A stretch of DNA of 64,000 nucleotides, taken from NCBI GenBank assembly GCA_024998595.1, contig JACOEK010000003.1, positions 434,001 to 498,000 on the forward strand. The letters run 5' to 3'. This document shows, one piece after another, positions 1 through 7,862 of this stretch (position 1 is its first letter; each line of letters begins with the position of its first letter). The notes beneath the pieces are model-generated. The model was given only the letters and a program-made list of their open reading frames with translations, did not search any database and was not told where the DNA came from. Source of the stretch: Nitrospira sp. GTDB taxonomy: Bacteria > Nitrospirota > Nitrospiria > Nitrospirales > Nitrospiraceae. The translations under genes were made by a program, and so were the position numbers.

Positions 1-150
1 GGCGCACTCCGCAATGTCGAGAGCTTCACGGACACTCATATCCGGGTGGGCAACTCTGATCTTCCCGCCGCACGCCGAATCATTTCCTATGAGAACGGCT
101 CCGTGCTGGTACGGACGATGACCTTCAGCAACCACAAATTGTTGGCGTGA
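1..150 (+). CDS. C-terminal end of an unidentified protein (partial)
   Basis: The frame is open from the first base and ends at the TGA at 148-150, giving the last 49 residues of a protein that begins upstream of the window. The visible part has no motif I recognise. It ends in a hydrophilic stretch rich in Thr/Ser/Asn. The stop codon overlaps the start of the next gene (GTGATG at 147-152), so the two are probably translationally coupled. Confidence 0.55.
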   Translation, partial: GALRNVESFTDTHIRVGNSDLPAARRIISYENGSVLVRTMTFSNHKLLA

Positions 151-581
151 TGGATTTACGCACGACGTTCCCGCGTAGCATGAAGACGAGGCTGGCTGGG
201 TATGTCCATCTGGCACGCATGATCGACAAGTGCCGCGCCGTGCTCGCGGGAACCGAAGGCGAGTATATCTATCCCTGCCCCATGGATGACCGGCTCTTGG
301 AATTCACCGGCATCACGGCCGATCAATTCACGGACGCAGTGAAGGCCCATCCGACCGATGATGGGGTGGCGGAGTGGTTACGACGCACCGCCACCCTACA
401 TGACACGGCAGAACTCGAGACATGGAACAGTAGGCTGCTCGACCGGGGCCCGAGTTCGCCGGAAAGTGCTGCGAAATTTAAGAAGTACCGCGACGCGGTG
501 GATCCGTCCCGCACAGACATCAAGACCTGGTCGGATCTGCAAGATCTGGAAGAGGGCAGGCCCGTTCCACGACGAGGATAG
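150..581 (+). CDS. DUF5069 domain protein
   Basis: About 143 residues, a typical length for the DUF5069 family of small soluble bacterial proteins of unknown function. Diagnostic pieces are an N-terminal LAGYVHLARMIDKCRA segment and the central EYIYPCPMDDRLLEF block, followed by a WLRRTA segment that the family shares near its C-terminus. The start is ATG at 150; a GTG at 147 is possible. It overlaps the stop of the preceding gene, which suggests an operon. No signal peptide or membrane segment is seen. The family assignment is from recognised sequence; the molecular role is unknown. Confidence 0.75.
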   Translation: MDLRTTFPRSMKTRLAGYVHLARMIDKCRAVLAGTEGEYIYPCPMDDRLLEFTGITADQFTDAVKAHPTDDGVAEWLRRTATLHDTAELETWNSRLLDRGPSSPESAAKFKKYRDAVDPSRTDIKTWSDLQDLEEGRPVPRRG

Positions 582-911
582 TATTTCTCATTCTGATGAA
601 TCAGCAGGCGCTTCTCAACAAGCCTCCTCCTGGGTGCCGATCTCGTATATACCCCTTCGTACCGTATCCAAAGAGAGTCCCGCTGTATCACTCCCGATAC
701 GTTCCATCATCATGGCCGGTGCTTCCCGATACGAGGCACTGACAGCTCACCGTAGATGCACACACGCACAATCCGTATTGATTGACAGTTCCAGTGATCT
801 CACTCAAGGTGAACATCACACGAATTCGTCCTGGCATGTGAATGGCATACCGGCATGATCAATCGCAGGACTGCAATCACCCATTTTCAACCAGCGGCAG
901 GAGGTACGTAC
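582..911. other. Intergenic region with no assigned gene
   Basis: About 330 bases between the DUF5069 gene and the next coding region. Short ORFs here run into other frames of neighbouring genes and have no ribosome binding site. I see no convincing promoter, hairpin or repeat apart from the ribosome binding site at the right edge (AGGAGGT about 7 bases before the ATG at 912). Confidence 0.4.
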
Positions 912-1508
912 ATGGCCCTCGTTCAACAGAATCTGGTCCCCGGAACCGGCGACCATTTGATTACGCTCGACACCGACACAAACTTGGAATGGCTCAGTCT
1001 GAACGCGACAGCCAATCTATCCTACCTGGACGTCCTGGGGGGAGCCGGAGGGTACACGACCACCTATGGGTTCCGGTACGCCACCGGACAGGAGATCAGT
1101 CTGCTTCACCAACATGCCGGCATCACGAAGTTCGGCATCTCTCAAGTCGTGCCCTTTCCTCAGAGCAATCATCTCGCCATGGAAACACTCATCGAGCTCA
1201 TGGGAGGTGTCGCACTGAATTCATCGACCAGCAGCGGCTCAGTTCTGGTCCAAACTCAAGGCATGATGAAGTTTCGAGGCACCGGAGTTCCCACCCCGGC
1301 TACACCTATGAGCGTCGTGCAGCTCTGGCTATTCAAGAACAATCCCGGCAGTTCCTACGCCGACAGCAACCCGGCAGGGCCGGCCGGTACGAGATTTCCG
1401 GAAATCGCCTCTTATTTAGTGCGCAATCGAGTCCTGCCAACCCGCTCCATCTCTCGCGGAAAGTCGACCAAGGCCGCCAAAACTCGTAGATCGAGCAAGA
1501 AGTCCTGA
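912..1508 (+). CDS. PEP-CTERM-like extracellular-domain protein lacking signal and anchor
   Basis: 198 residues from the ATG at 912, which has a strong AGGAGGT ribosome binding site; upstream in-frame starts lack one. The region DTDTNLEWLSLNATANLSY, then a GYRYATG-like segment (TYGFRYATGQEISLL), matches the style of exported PEP-CTERM-type proteins that describe a spell of Asp/Thr-rich repeats. Here there is no N-terminal signal peptide and no C-terminal PEP-CTERM or membrane anchor. Instead the C-terminus is strongly basic (about 20 residues rich in Lys, Arg and Ser). Function is unknown; it could be a cytoplasmic homologue or a protein exported by an unconventional route. Confidence 0.6.
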   Translation: MALVQQNLVPGTGDHLITLDTDTNLEWLSLNATANLSYLDVLGGAGGYTTTYGFRYATGQEISLLHQHAGITKFGISQVVPFPQSNHLAMETLIELMGGVALNSSTSSGSVLVQTQGMMKFRGTGVPTPATPMSVVQLWLFKNNPGSSYADSNPAGPAGTRFPEIASYLVRNRVLPTRSISRGKSTKAAKTRRSSKKS

Positions 1509-1523
1509 TTCCATCTCCCATTC

Positions 1524-1560
1524 GCATCCCATGAGGCGGGTCATCGGCTTCATGGGATGC
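1524..1560 (+). terminator. Hairpin downstream of the preceding gene
   Basis: A perfect 11-bp stem, GCATCCCATGA (1524-1534) pairing with TCATGGGATGC (1550-1560), with a 15-base loop, begins 16 bases after the stop codon at 1508. No T-run follows, so it could be a terminator without a U-tract or a mRNA 3'-end stabiliser. Confidence 0.45.
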
Positions 1561-1805
1561 CTGCGACCACTCACAACAGGAAATGTGTCCTCCTCTCCTA
1601 GCTCCACACCAAGATTGATTTGTTTTCAGGAGAAGCATAGGCTAAGACCTACCTCGTGCCGCATCAGACGCGGCCGAGGCTCCGCGGGCACTCCGGACCC
1701 TCTCAACTGGGGGCAACATGCACTTCCTCCCTTCACAGAACCACATCTCACTCGAGACGTTCGCCATCACAGGACCTGGACGGCAAACCCAGATAGCGTG
1801 ACATC

Positions 1806-2363
1806 ATGACCACCATTGCGTCGCGTGACCAATCTCTTTTCGCACCGGACCCCATTTCGAATCGCTCAGTCTCCCCGAAGAACCTGCTCATCGCCGTCGA
1901 CGATTCGAACGCCACCACCCGTGCACTTCATTATGTCGGAACACTTCTTCGCGAGACGCCCGCTGTGACCATCACCCTGTTTCATGTGTTGAACCCCATG
2001 CCGCGCGAATTGATGGAACATGGCGGCTCGGAAAATCCCGATATGGAACATCAGCTCGGCGAACAACTTCGCAAGGATCAACAAGAATGGATGCGGGGAG
2101 AAGAAACGCTTGAATATCCTATCCTCGAGAGGGCTCGTGAGCGGCTCAGTGAAACAGGGTTCCCGACCGATCGGGTGGTCCTCAAATTGGGATACGCGGG
2201 CGATCTCGTCGACACCATTCTGGACGAAGTACGAGCCGGCGGCTACGGAACCCTCGTGATCACAAAGCACGGCCACCCTAATGCCGCGCACCTCTTCAGC
2301 AGTAACATTGCAGAACGTCTGTCACGAGAGCTCTCCGGTATCGCACTCTGGATCATGGAGTAG
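1806..2363 (+). CDS. Universal stress protein family (UspA-like)
   Basis: 185 residues with one Usp domain. The N-terminal strand NLLIAVDDSNATTRALHYVG and the C-terminal VVLKLGYAGDLVDTILDEV and GTLVITKHG segments give the Usp fold. The ATP-binding signature of the family (G-x2-G-x9-G-S/T) is degraded after the HGHPNAAHLFSSN segment, so it may belong to the non-ATP-binding group. It is a soluble cytoplasmic protein without membrane segments. It stands alone, and no promoter is obvious in the roughly 300 bases upstream. Exact role is unknown; the family is linked to stress and starvation survival. Confidence 0.85.
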   Translation: MTTIASRDQSLFAPDPISNRSVSPKNLLIAVDDSNATTRALHYVGTLLRETPAVTITLFHVLNPMPRELMEHGGSENPDMEHQLGEQLRKDQQEWMRGEETLEYPILERARERLSETGFPTDRVVLKLGYAGDLVDTILDEVRAGGYGTLVITKHGHPNAAHLFSSNIAERLSRELSGIALWIME

Positions 2364-2559
2364 GCCCGGAGCGTCACCCGCACAACAAGCCCTCCTCCCG
2401 CCGTAGGATACAGGCGGCCTATCGCCGGTCTGTCGTTCCAACGCCTCCCACCAACCGCACTTTCCACAATCAATCCAACAATCAATTTACTTCGTAGTAT
2501 GAACAGCGGTTGGCGACCCGACCGATGTGACCGGCCCCATGAGGCAAAAGAGGAACAGG

Positions 2560-2946
2560 ATGACGGACGAAATGATTCCTGCAGCGGTGCGGCAATACTT
2601 TACGGCCATCGGAAAGATGGATACAGATTCCTGGGCCAGCTGTTTTGCCGAGGAAGGCATAAGTTACGAACCAGGGGCACCGGCTCCGCTCAAGGGACGT
2701 GCGGCGTTGCGACAATTTCTCGTGGGGGTGCTCGGAGCCTTTGAAACGATCACCATGACGGAAGACCATGTCTTCCAATCCGGGAACCGCGTCGCAGTGA
2801 AGTTCACAGGTCGTGGGACCGGCAAAAATGGCCGGCCAGTTCTCTTCGAAGGCATCGATGTGTTCGAGATCAACCAGGCAGGAAAAATCCAAACCATGTG
2901 GGGCTACTGGAATCCAGCCGCAATGTTGGCGCAACTGCAGGGGTGA
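2560..2946 (+). CDS. SnoaL-like / NTF2-fold protein
   Basis: 128 residues from the ATG at 2560, which follows AGGAACAGG; an in-frame start at 2527 lacks a ribosome binding site. The pattern of an N-terminal helix with YFTAIGKMDTDSWASCFAE, then GRAALRQFL, then strands ending in VFEINQAGKIQTMWGYWNP is typical of the NTF2/SnoaL cone-shaped fold used by polyketide cyclases, steroid isomerase-like enzymes and scaffold proteins. Catalytic activity cannot be assigned from sequence alone. It stands alone, followed by a hairpin at 2958-2998. Confidence 0.8.
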   Translation: MTDEMIPAAVRQYFTAIGKMDTDSWASCFAEEGISYEPGAPAPLKGRAALRQFLVGVLGAFETITMTEDHVFQSGNRVAVKFTGRGTGKNGRPVLFEGIDVFEINQAGKIQTMWGYWNPAAMLAQLQG

Positions 2947-2957
2947 GAGGAGCTTTC

Positions 2958-2998
2958 GAGTTGGGTGCCCATTTGATGCCTCAACAGCACCCCAACTC
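2958..2998. terminator. Hairpin between SnoaL-like gene and a small minus-strand ORF
   Basis: GAGTTGGGTGC (2958-2968) pairs with GCACCCCAACTC (2987-2998) with one bulged base, 11 bases after the stop at 2946. There is no T-run on either side. It could end transcription of the plus-strand gene and also of the minus-strand ORF at 3025-3153. Confidence 0.4.
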
Positions 2999-3024
2999 CT
3001 CAAACCAACGTTCGAAATATTGCT

Positions 3025-3153
3025 TCACTGAATCTGGGTCTCTCGCCAGATTCCCAAGCCAGCGTCATACGGCTCACCCTCGCCGGCGACGATCTTGCGC
3101 ATCTCATCCTCCAACCGCGTGAGGACTGAAGTCAATTCATCTCTGGTGCTCAT
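3025..3153 (-). CDS. Small hypothetical ORF (42 residues)
   Basis: A 42-residue frame starting with the CAT at 3151-3153 and reading M-S-T-R-D-E-L-T, with an acidic helical middle (TRLEDEMRKIVAGEGEPYDA) and ending at the TGA at 3025. A weak AGGAG lies about 17 bases upstream, which is farther than usual. The ordered, protein-like composition suggests a genuine small protein or the head of a truncated larger one. Nothing in it allows a functional call. Confidence 0.35.
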   Translation of the reverse strand: MSTRDELTSVLTRLEDEMRKIVAGEGEPYDAGLGIWRETQIQ

Positions 3154-3325
3154 AACTGCAGAGTAACTATTCTCCTAGGTGTCTTCCAATTCATTGACGG
3201 ATCACCGGCACGCTCGAAGCAAAAGGAGGTGTCCACAAGCCCGAAACATTGAACCGTACACGTCGGACGAGGACCTCGTCCACAATACTCCCTCAAAGCT
3301 TGCTCGCTTCGCTTCACCAGACGGA

Positions 3326-3408
3326 GGCCCGCTTGGTCTCCCACTGCGCGCGTCCAACGAGGGGAGTCTTCGACCGCGCGTTGCGCGAGCACAGGAGACC
3401 AACGGGCC
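3326..3408. repeat. Palindromic repeat family B, unit A
   Basis: Arms GGCCCGCTTGGTCTCC (3326-3341) and GGAGACCAACGGGCC (3394-3408) are inverted with one bulged base. They enclose a 52-base core beginning CACTGCGCGCGTCC and ending GCGCGTTGCGCGAGCACA. The core is shared with the second unit at 3476-3564, while the arms are different but again self-complementary. Upstream at 3280-3320 there is a segment rich in CTCGCTTCGCTTC that also recurs before the second unit (3444-3466). Confidence 0.7.
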
Positions 3409-3475
3409 GCTCGCCGCTCTGAGTGCACTTCGACAATACTTCTTCCATGCTCGTTCGCTTCGCCTAACAAAAGAG

Positions 3476-3564
3476 GGTGGGCTGGTGGATCCTCAACTGC
3501 GCGCGTCGGACGAGCACCTTCTGAGCGTGCGCGTTCCGCGAGCAAGAGGACCCATCAGCCCACC
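3476..3564. repeat. Palindromic repeat family B, unit B
   Basis: Arms GGTGGGCTGGTGGATCCTC (3476-3494) and GAGGACCCATCAGCCCACC (3546-3564) pair in 17 of 19 positions and enclose a 51-base core AACTGCGCGCGTCGG...GCGCGTTCCGCGAGCAA that is clearly homologous to the core of unit A. It ends 7 bases before the stop codon of the minus-strand TPM gene, so it could also serve as its 3' hairpin. Confidence 0.7.
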
Positions 3565-3571
3565 CTCTCCC

Positions 3572-4309
3572 CTACTTCCACCCATCCCCGCTCATCCCTC
3601 CCCCGTGGCCGCCGAAATTTCCGCCGAACCCGCCTTGCCCGCTGCCCCAATATTGCCCTCGTCGCAGTCGCGAAAAGGGATGTCGAAGATCCGGACGGCT
3701 CAGCCACCAGAGAAACCACAGGGCTCCGCTGGCCGTGGTGACGGTGATCCAAAACCCCAGTCCGCGAAAATGTGCCTTCTTCGTGGAACTGACACGAATC
3801 TCCTGCGAGACGGACGCCAAGGCCACGACCGTGCGATAGAGTCCTTCGTCGAAATGGCCGTTCTTGATCGCCGGATCGAGATACTCATGGCCGACCCTCC
3901 CGACCACCTCGCCGCCCATCACCGGAATCATGCGCCGCCCCATGGTCACAGCGGCCTGGCGTTCCTGCACGGCCAACAGGATCAAGACCCCATGTTCATC
4001 CTGGGCGGAACCGATGCCCCATTTCTGGTAGAGGCCCATCGCATAGTCGTTGGCTGACGGATAGGGCTTCAGCGCCGGGACGGTCACGACAACCATCTCC
4101 ACTCCGGTCTTCCGTTCGAGATCCTGGCAGACCGACCGGATTCTGGCACGCCACTCAGCATCGATCACTCCCGCGTGGTCGCTGACATAGCCCTGCGGGT
4201 CATAGTTCGGAACCGGCTCGCGCGCATGACCGGCCGGCGTCACCGTAAACACAATTGCGAGCCACAGTCCGGCAATGATCCCGCAGGTATGGATGGATCT
4301 CGGTTTCAT
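3572..4309 (-). CDS. TPM-domain protein, exported and membrane-anchored
   Basis: 245 residues. A signal peptide covers about residues 1-29 (AGLWLAIVFTVTPAGHA). It is followed by a TPM domain (YVSDHAGVIDAE, TGVEMVVVTVP, GVLILLAVQERQAAVTMG, GHFDEGLYRTV), then a transmembrane helix near residues 183-203 and a Gly-rich tail (GGFGGNFGGHGGG). TPM proteins are periplasmic or extracytoplasmic domains linked to photosystem II assembly and acid phosphatase activity in plants; their bacterial role is mostly unknown. The start codon overlaps the stop of the upstream nucleotidyltransferase-like gene by four bases (ATGA), so the two are cotranscribed. Confidence 0.8.
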   Translation of the reverse strand: MKPRSIHTCGIIAGLWLAIVFTVTPAGHAREPVPNYDPQGYVSDHAGVIDAEWRARIRSVCQDLERKTGVEMVVVTVPALKPYPSANDYAMGLYQKWGIGSAQDEHGVLILLAVQERQAAVTMGRRMIPVMGGEVVGRVGHEYLDPAIKNGHFDEGLYRTVVALASVSQEIRVSSTKKAHFRGLGFWITVTTASGALWFLWWLSRPDLRHPFSRLRRGQYWGSGQGGFGGNFGGHGGGMSGDGWK

Positions 4310-5064
4310 CGCGGCGCCACCGTCCCGTCCGGTCGGATCATGGCGATCAGCGCATCGAGATTCCCGGCATACCGTTCGTATAACCGTGGCACCTCAACCG
4401 GACCGGGGGAAATGATCCCGCGCTTCAGTTCGAGCACATCACCAAGCCCTGTGAGGTCCAGCCCGGTCATGCCGCGCATGGCAGTGAGCAACGCATCCGA
4501 TTGAAACAACGCCGGCTGTCCGGCAAGACGCTGCAGCCCTCGCAAGCAGGGGAGGAGAGCGGTTAGGGAGAGCGGCAGCAACATGGTCATGGCTTCCTCC
4601 GTGCCCCCGCCTTCAACAAACCGCTGCCGCAGTCGCACCAGGTTGCCTTGGATGCCCTGCTGAACCTGATAGGGCAAATGTGTTCGGTCGATATGGAGGC
4701 CGATAAACGGATCCCTCCCCCAGAGCACGCGATGTTGTTCTTGAATTTCGAGGTATTCGAGCGGGAAGACCGTGCCAGGCTTGGTCAGTTCAGCCTCCGT
4801 AACGAGGAGTGGCACGACAAATTGCTCACGGCTCCAGCGCTTGTGGGCTTTGGCATATCGTTGCATCCCTTCCCTGTCATAGCCGGAGAGCATCAGCAGG
4901 AGATTGAGATTGGAACGGCCCGGCAAAAACTCGCCGCCCACAGCGCTCCCGTACAGGAGGATGCCTTCCAATTGCGGGCCGAGCAAGGTTGTCGTTTCCT
5001 TGACGTATCGCTGCAGCAGTTGCTGGACGTCGGAGGGAATATCAAGAGCAGTCGGTTGGGTCAC
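4306..5064 (-). CDS. Nucleotidyltransferase-fold protein, likely inactive
   Basis: 252 residues from a GTG at 5064 preceded by AGAGG; an ATG at 5139 would add 25 residues. The N-terminal third has the Pol-beta nucleotidyltransferase core: an LLYGSAVGGEFLPGRSNLN segment resembling the GS-x-G...DxD motif. The positions expected to hold the two metal-binding Asp residues read Asn-Leu-Asn (GRSNLNLLL), which would abolish normal catalysis. The C-terminal part is helical (MTMLLPLSLTALLPCLRGL). The gene overlaps the TPM gene by four bases, which suggests a shared envelope-related function. Enzymatic role is uncertain. Confidence 0.65.
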   Translation of the reverse strand: MTQPTALDIPSDVQQLLQRYVKETTTLLGPQLEGILLYGSAVGGEFLPGRSNLNLLLMLSGYDREGMQRYAKAHKRWSREQFVVPLLVTEAELTKPGTVFPLEYLEIQEQHRVLWGRDPFIGLHIDRTHLPYQVQQGIQGNLVRLRQRFVEGGGTEEAMTMLLPLSLTALLPCLRGLQRLAGQPALFQSDALLTAMRGMTGLDLTGLGDVLELKRGIISPGPVEVPRLYERYAGNLDALIAMIRPDGTVAPR

Positions 5065-5199
5065 AAACACCTCTGTCGTCGTTATGTAAAATTCATCATG
5101 TTCACTGTCGCTTGGCGAATCTTCGGCTACGGGAGACACACGTTTCGGCCTCTATGTAGAGCCAATGGCCTAGACGTTGAGCACGATAGCACCCATCCA

Positions 5200-5325
5200 A
5201 CAGGAGGCTCAACACGTTCGCCCAGCAAGGCCGCAGCCAAGTGAAGACCCGAGGCGTACCCTTGCGCTACGTGGAAGGTTTGAACGAGGCGAGAACGCCG
5301 CTGGTGGACGTTTTCAGCCTCCTGT
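5200..5325. repeat. Palindromic repeat family A, copy 1
   Basis: Terminal inverted repeats ACAGGAGGCTCA at the left and the complementary TTTTCAGCCTCCTGT at the right bound a 126-base element. It contains the family boxes CCCAGCAAGGCCGCAGC, GGCGTACCCTTGCGCTACG (a short internal palindrome) and GAGAACGCCGCTGGTGGAC. The right end supplies the stop codon of the minus-strand monooxygenase (TCA at 5314-5316) and its last codons. Compare copies at 7863, 9168 and 14464. Confidence 0.75.
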
Positions 5326-6582
5326 CACATGCGCGCGCGGGTCGGGTAAGAATCCGGCGGCCATCACGCGATCCAACAATGAAAACGGCGGTCGGCTTCG
5401 CAAGCCCGCCGTCGTCGAGAGCACACGATAGCGGAGCCTGGCATTCCGGTCGAGTGTCCGGAATACTCGATCCCGCAGATAGGCCACCAACGGATTACCG
5501 GTATTCCAGAATCGACATTGCTCATCGGCCAACCGCTGCAACATGTTCACCTGGGGCCGTCGTGCAACTTCAAAGGCACCCAATGCCTCAGCCGACAAGG
5601 TATTGTGTTTGAGCCAGCCAGGAATGAGATCAGCCACCGTCACCGCATCCACCATCGCTTGCATGCGCCCTTGAGACGCATGGGGATTCATGCCATGGGC
5701 GGCATCGCCGATCAGCAGCGCGCCATCCGTCACCCATCGATCCGTTTTCACACGTCCGGTCGGCATGTACCCCGTCTGACTCCAATCCACGAGTCCCGGG
5801 ACGACAGATTCCATCGCAGGATCGATCCGCACCCAGGCCCGTCGTAACGCGTCCAGCCCCTGGGCCTTCACGGCCTCGTAGGAACCGGCCTTGATCATAT
5901 AGAACGCGTAGACCTGTTGCCCGGCAGCAGGAAACAGACCCAGAATCTCACGCTTCCCCACCAGATAGCGCGCTTCATCGAACCCCGGCGGGGCCTTGAG
6001 AATGGCAATGAGATAACTTTCGGGATACCGATGGATGTCCGCGGAAATGCCGAGACACTCACGCACCTTTGAAAACGCGCCGTCCGCTCCGACAACCAGG
6101 CGCGCGGACACCTCTACTGGCTCACCGTGACGGGTCGCCTTTAAGCCGACCACGCGACTGCCGTCGAAGCGAAGGCCGGTGAAGGTGGAGTCGTACCAGA
6201 GCCCACCGGGATTTTGCTTCTCCAACGCATCGAGAATGGCATGGTGCGCCACATTGGGCAGGGTGACCACGGCACGGTTGTATGGAGCGGGAAGATCACT
6301 GTAGTCCACCGTGCAGAGCCGTTCACCACCGGCGCGGCAAAAATTGAACCGATGCACCGAGCGGACAGCCTGAGCCGGTAGCTTGTCGAGCAACCCCAAG
6401 CGATCGAGCACCCGTTGCCCGTTCGGTTGCAAGATTTCCCCGCGCAGACCCTGTGGCGGTCCGGCAGCCCGCTCAAGCACGACGGAACGCACACCTTGCT
6501 GCGCGAGCAACAACGCCAACACGGCACCGCCGCCGCCCGCACCGACAATCGCCACATCCGTCTCTATCAAGGCAGGCCCCAT
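5314..6582 (-). CDS. FAD-dependent monooxygenase (UbiH/PHBH-like)
   Basis: 422 residues, typical of class A flavoprotein monooxygenases or related reductases. The N-terminal Rossmann motif VAIVGAGGGGAVLAL binds ADP of FAD; a VVGADGAFSKVRE (DG motif) and LLIGDAAHGMNPHASQG (GD motif) follow. The substrate is not visible. Candidates include ring hydroxylation of quinone precursors, or a geranylgeranyl-reductase-type activity. Its last codons and stop lie inside a palindromic repeat, so the C-terminus (PRAHVTGG) may have been altered by that insertion. The next gene upstream on the same strand is the nuclease at 6593, whose stop lies 10 bases from this start, so they are likely cotranscribed. Confidence 0.85.
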   Translation of the reverse strand: MGPALIETDVAIVGAGGGGAVLALLLAQQGVRSVVLERAAGPPQGLRGEILQPNGQRVLDRLGLLDKLPAQAVRSVHRFNFCRAGGERLCTVDYSDLPAPYNRAVVTLPNVAHHAILDALEKQNPGGLWYDSTFTGLRFDGSRVVGLKATRHGEPVEVSARLVVGADGAFSKVRECLGISADIHRYPESYLIAILKAPPGFDEARYLVGKREILGLFPAAGQQVYAFYMIKAGSYEAVKAQGLDALRRAWVRIDPAMESVVPGLVDWSQTGYMPTGRVKTDRWVTDGALLIGDAAHGMNPHASQGRMQAMVDAVTVADLIPGWLKHNTLSAEALGAFEVARRPQVNMLQRLADEQCRFWNTGNPLVAYLRDRVFRTLDRNARLRYRVLSTTAGLRSRPPFSLLDRVMAAGFLPDPRAHVTGG

Positions 6583-6592
6583 GCGTGGTCTC

Positions 6593-7138
6593 TCACTCTG
6601 TCCAGACGACGAAGCGTTCGTGGTCGTTCCACATGGCCAGAAATTTCTCGCGGGCCTTGGCCGTCAAGCGCGCATCGGTAATGATGTCGAGCCGCTCATC
6701 ATTGTACCGATTGCCGCTCGTCGTGTGGTTCGCCGAACCAGAGGTATTGATCACATCGTCGATGACGACCTGCTTGAGATGCATCAAGGCATCATGCCGG
6801 TTGATCCTGATCGGCACACCGGCGAGCCGCAGGGTATTCACAGCGCTCTGTTGTTTCGGATCATTGAGTCGTTCACGGTCGGTTATCACCCTGACATCGA
6901 CGCCGCGACGCTTCGCCTCCACCAGCGCCTTCACCACCGAGGGCGCCGTCAATGCGTAGACCGACACGTAGATGTATCTGGTCGCCCGATCATACAAATG
7001 AACCACTCGTTCGATAGGATGATCCTCGGGCGCATAGTAGACCTCGATTGCGGCCGAGGCACAGACAGGTACCTGCGTCAGAGACACACACCCGGCAACA
7101 ATCAAGGCGATCAGGGGAAAAGAGGTCGGACGACTCAT
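6593..7138 (-). CDS. Phospholipase D-superfamily nuclease lipoprotein
   Basis: 181 residues. A lipoprotein signal peptide ends in VAGC with Cys17, so it is predicted to be anchored in an envelope membrane. One HKD motif (H-L-K-x4-D within ALMHLKQVVIDDV, followed by GSANHT) is present. Single-HKD proteins of this size resemble the Nuc-type endonuclease, which works as a dimer, or other phosphodiesterases. Start chosen at the ATG at 7138 because it gives the signal peptide; the frame is open farther upstream without another good start. It lies 10 bases before the monooxygenase, suggesting an operon. A partial repeat copy lies just upstream. Confidence 0.8.
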   Translation of the reverse strand: MSRPTSFPLIALIVAGCVSLTQVPVCASAAIEVYYAPEDHPIERVVHLYDRATRYIYVSVYALTAPSVVKALVEAKRRGVDVRVITDRERLNDPKQQSAVNTLRLAGVPIRINRHDALMHLKQVVIDDVINTSGSANHTTSGNRYNDERLDIITDARLTAKAREKFLAMWNDHERFVVWTE

Positions 7139-7198
7139 GCGTGGTCCAGCTGGCAGAAGAGATTCGATGAACGCAAGTGCAAGTGAACGTTGGTGAGA

Positions 7199-7238
7199 TC
7201 CGAGAGCGTCGCTGGCGGAGGTATTCAGCATCCTGCCA
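7199..7238. repeat. Palindromic repeat family A, partial copy 2
   Basis: Only the right-hand part is well preserved: CGAGAGCGTCGCTGGCGGAG followed by ATTCAGCATCCTGCC, matching the right end of the other copies. The left part (about 7140-7198) is degenerate. It lies upstream of the nuclease lipoprotein gene, between it and the gene at 7246. Confidence 0.5.
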
Positions 7239-7245
7239 GAACCGA

Positions 7246-7623
7246 TCACTCTAGGTCGAAGAGCGTTCGAAAATGGTCGTCGGATTCTTCCCAGGCTTGA
7301 GGTGAGGTCGTGGACAACCAATCGCGCAAAAACCCCTTCTGCTCTGGCGTCAACATCTGCTTGATCTGATGCGTCCGTCCCTGCAAAGGTTGGAGAAAAC
7401 CCGCGCGAGTTTTGAAATCCAGCGTGGCGGTACGCACATACATGTTCGTATACATGGTGGGGCTTTCGTCTTCGCCTTCTCCCTGTACCCACACCGACAA
7501 AAACTTTTCCATCTGCAACCCGGCGCTGTCCAATGCCGGTTCCGAGTCATGAAACAGCTCGTTTTCCGATTCCTTCAGCGGAGCCGCCTCATGCGCGCGA
7601 AATAAGAAATTTTTCTTCCACAT
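7246..7623 (-). CDS. Hypothetical acidic protein
   Basis: 125 residues beginning with MWKKNFLFRAHEAAPLKE, with no signal peptide or membrane segment. It is rich in Glu and aromatic residues, and the C-terminus (AWEESDDHFRTLFDLE) is strongly acidic. I recognise no family. The start ATG at 7623 is the only one that covers the frame fully. It is separated from the nuclease gene by a partial repeat copy and could be the first gene of the same minus-strand unit. Confidence 0.6.
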   Translation of the reverse strand: MWKKNFLFRAHEAAPLKESENELFHDSEPALDSAGLQMEKFLSVWVQGEGEDESPTMYTNMYVRTATLDFKTRAGFLQPLQGRTHQIKQMLTPEQKGFLRDWLSTTSPQAWEESDDHFRTLFDLE

Positions 7624-7745
7624 ACCCTACCCTCCAGACCGGCGCATACTGTAAGCTAGGCATGGTGAAAGTCAAGAAAGCGGTCGTCTCCAGCTCACGG
7701 CTCTCCAGCAGCCTGCAGCTCTCGATCTGTTGGGGGTCCGTTGCC

Positions 7746-7775
7746 TTGACAACACAAGAACGCGTTTGCTAACTT
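7746..7775 (+). promoter_or_regulatory. Possible sigma-70 promoter upstream of the sulfur-carrier cluster
   Basis: TTGACA (7746-7751) is spaced 18 bases from TAACTT (7770-7775), in the 394-base intergenic stretch before the carrier gene at 8018. A palindromic repeat copy sits between this promoter and the gene. The -35 is perfect, the -10 is weak, so this is tentative. Confidence 0.3.
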
Positions 7776-7862
7776 CTTGAAATTATTTAGCAGTTTACTG
7801 CCAATCCCGGCGAGCTTATCGAAACTGAGCACCTACACCTAAGGGACAACAAGAATCCCTTT

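Noticed and set aside
842-1489. Overlapping plus-strand ORF of 215 codons
   Set aside because: Another frame of the gene at 912, which has the strong ribosome binding site; this frame is Arg/Ser/His rich and lacks one.
3326-3564. CRISPR array
   Set aside because: Only two units, each an imperfect palindrome with variable arms and a 52-base shared core; no regular repeat-spacer pattern and no cas genes in the window.
3179-4057. Plus-strand ORF of 292 codons through the repeats and TPM gene
   Set aside because: It runs through palindromic repeats and the antisense of a TPM domain; no ribosome binding site.
4810-4826. Sigma-54-like TGGCACG...TTGCT
   Set aside because: The spacer is five bases rather than four and the site is inside a coding region on the opposite strand.
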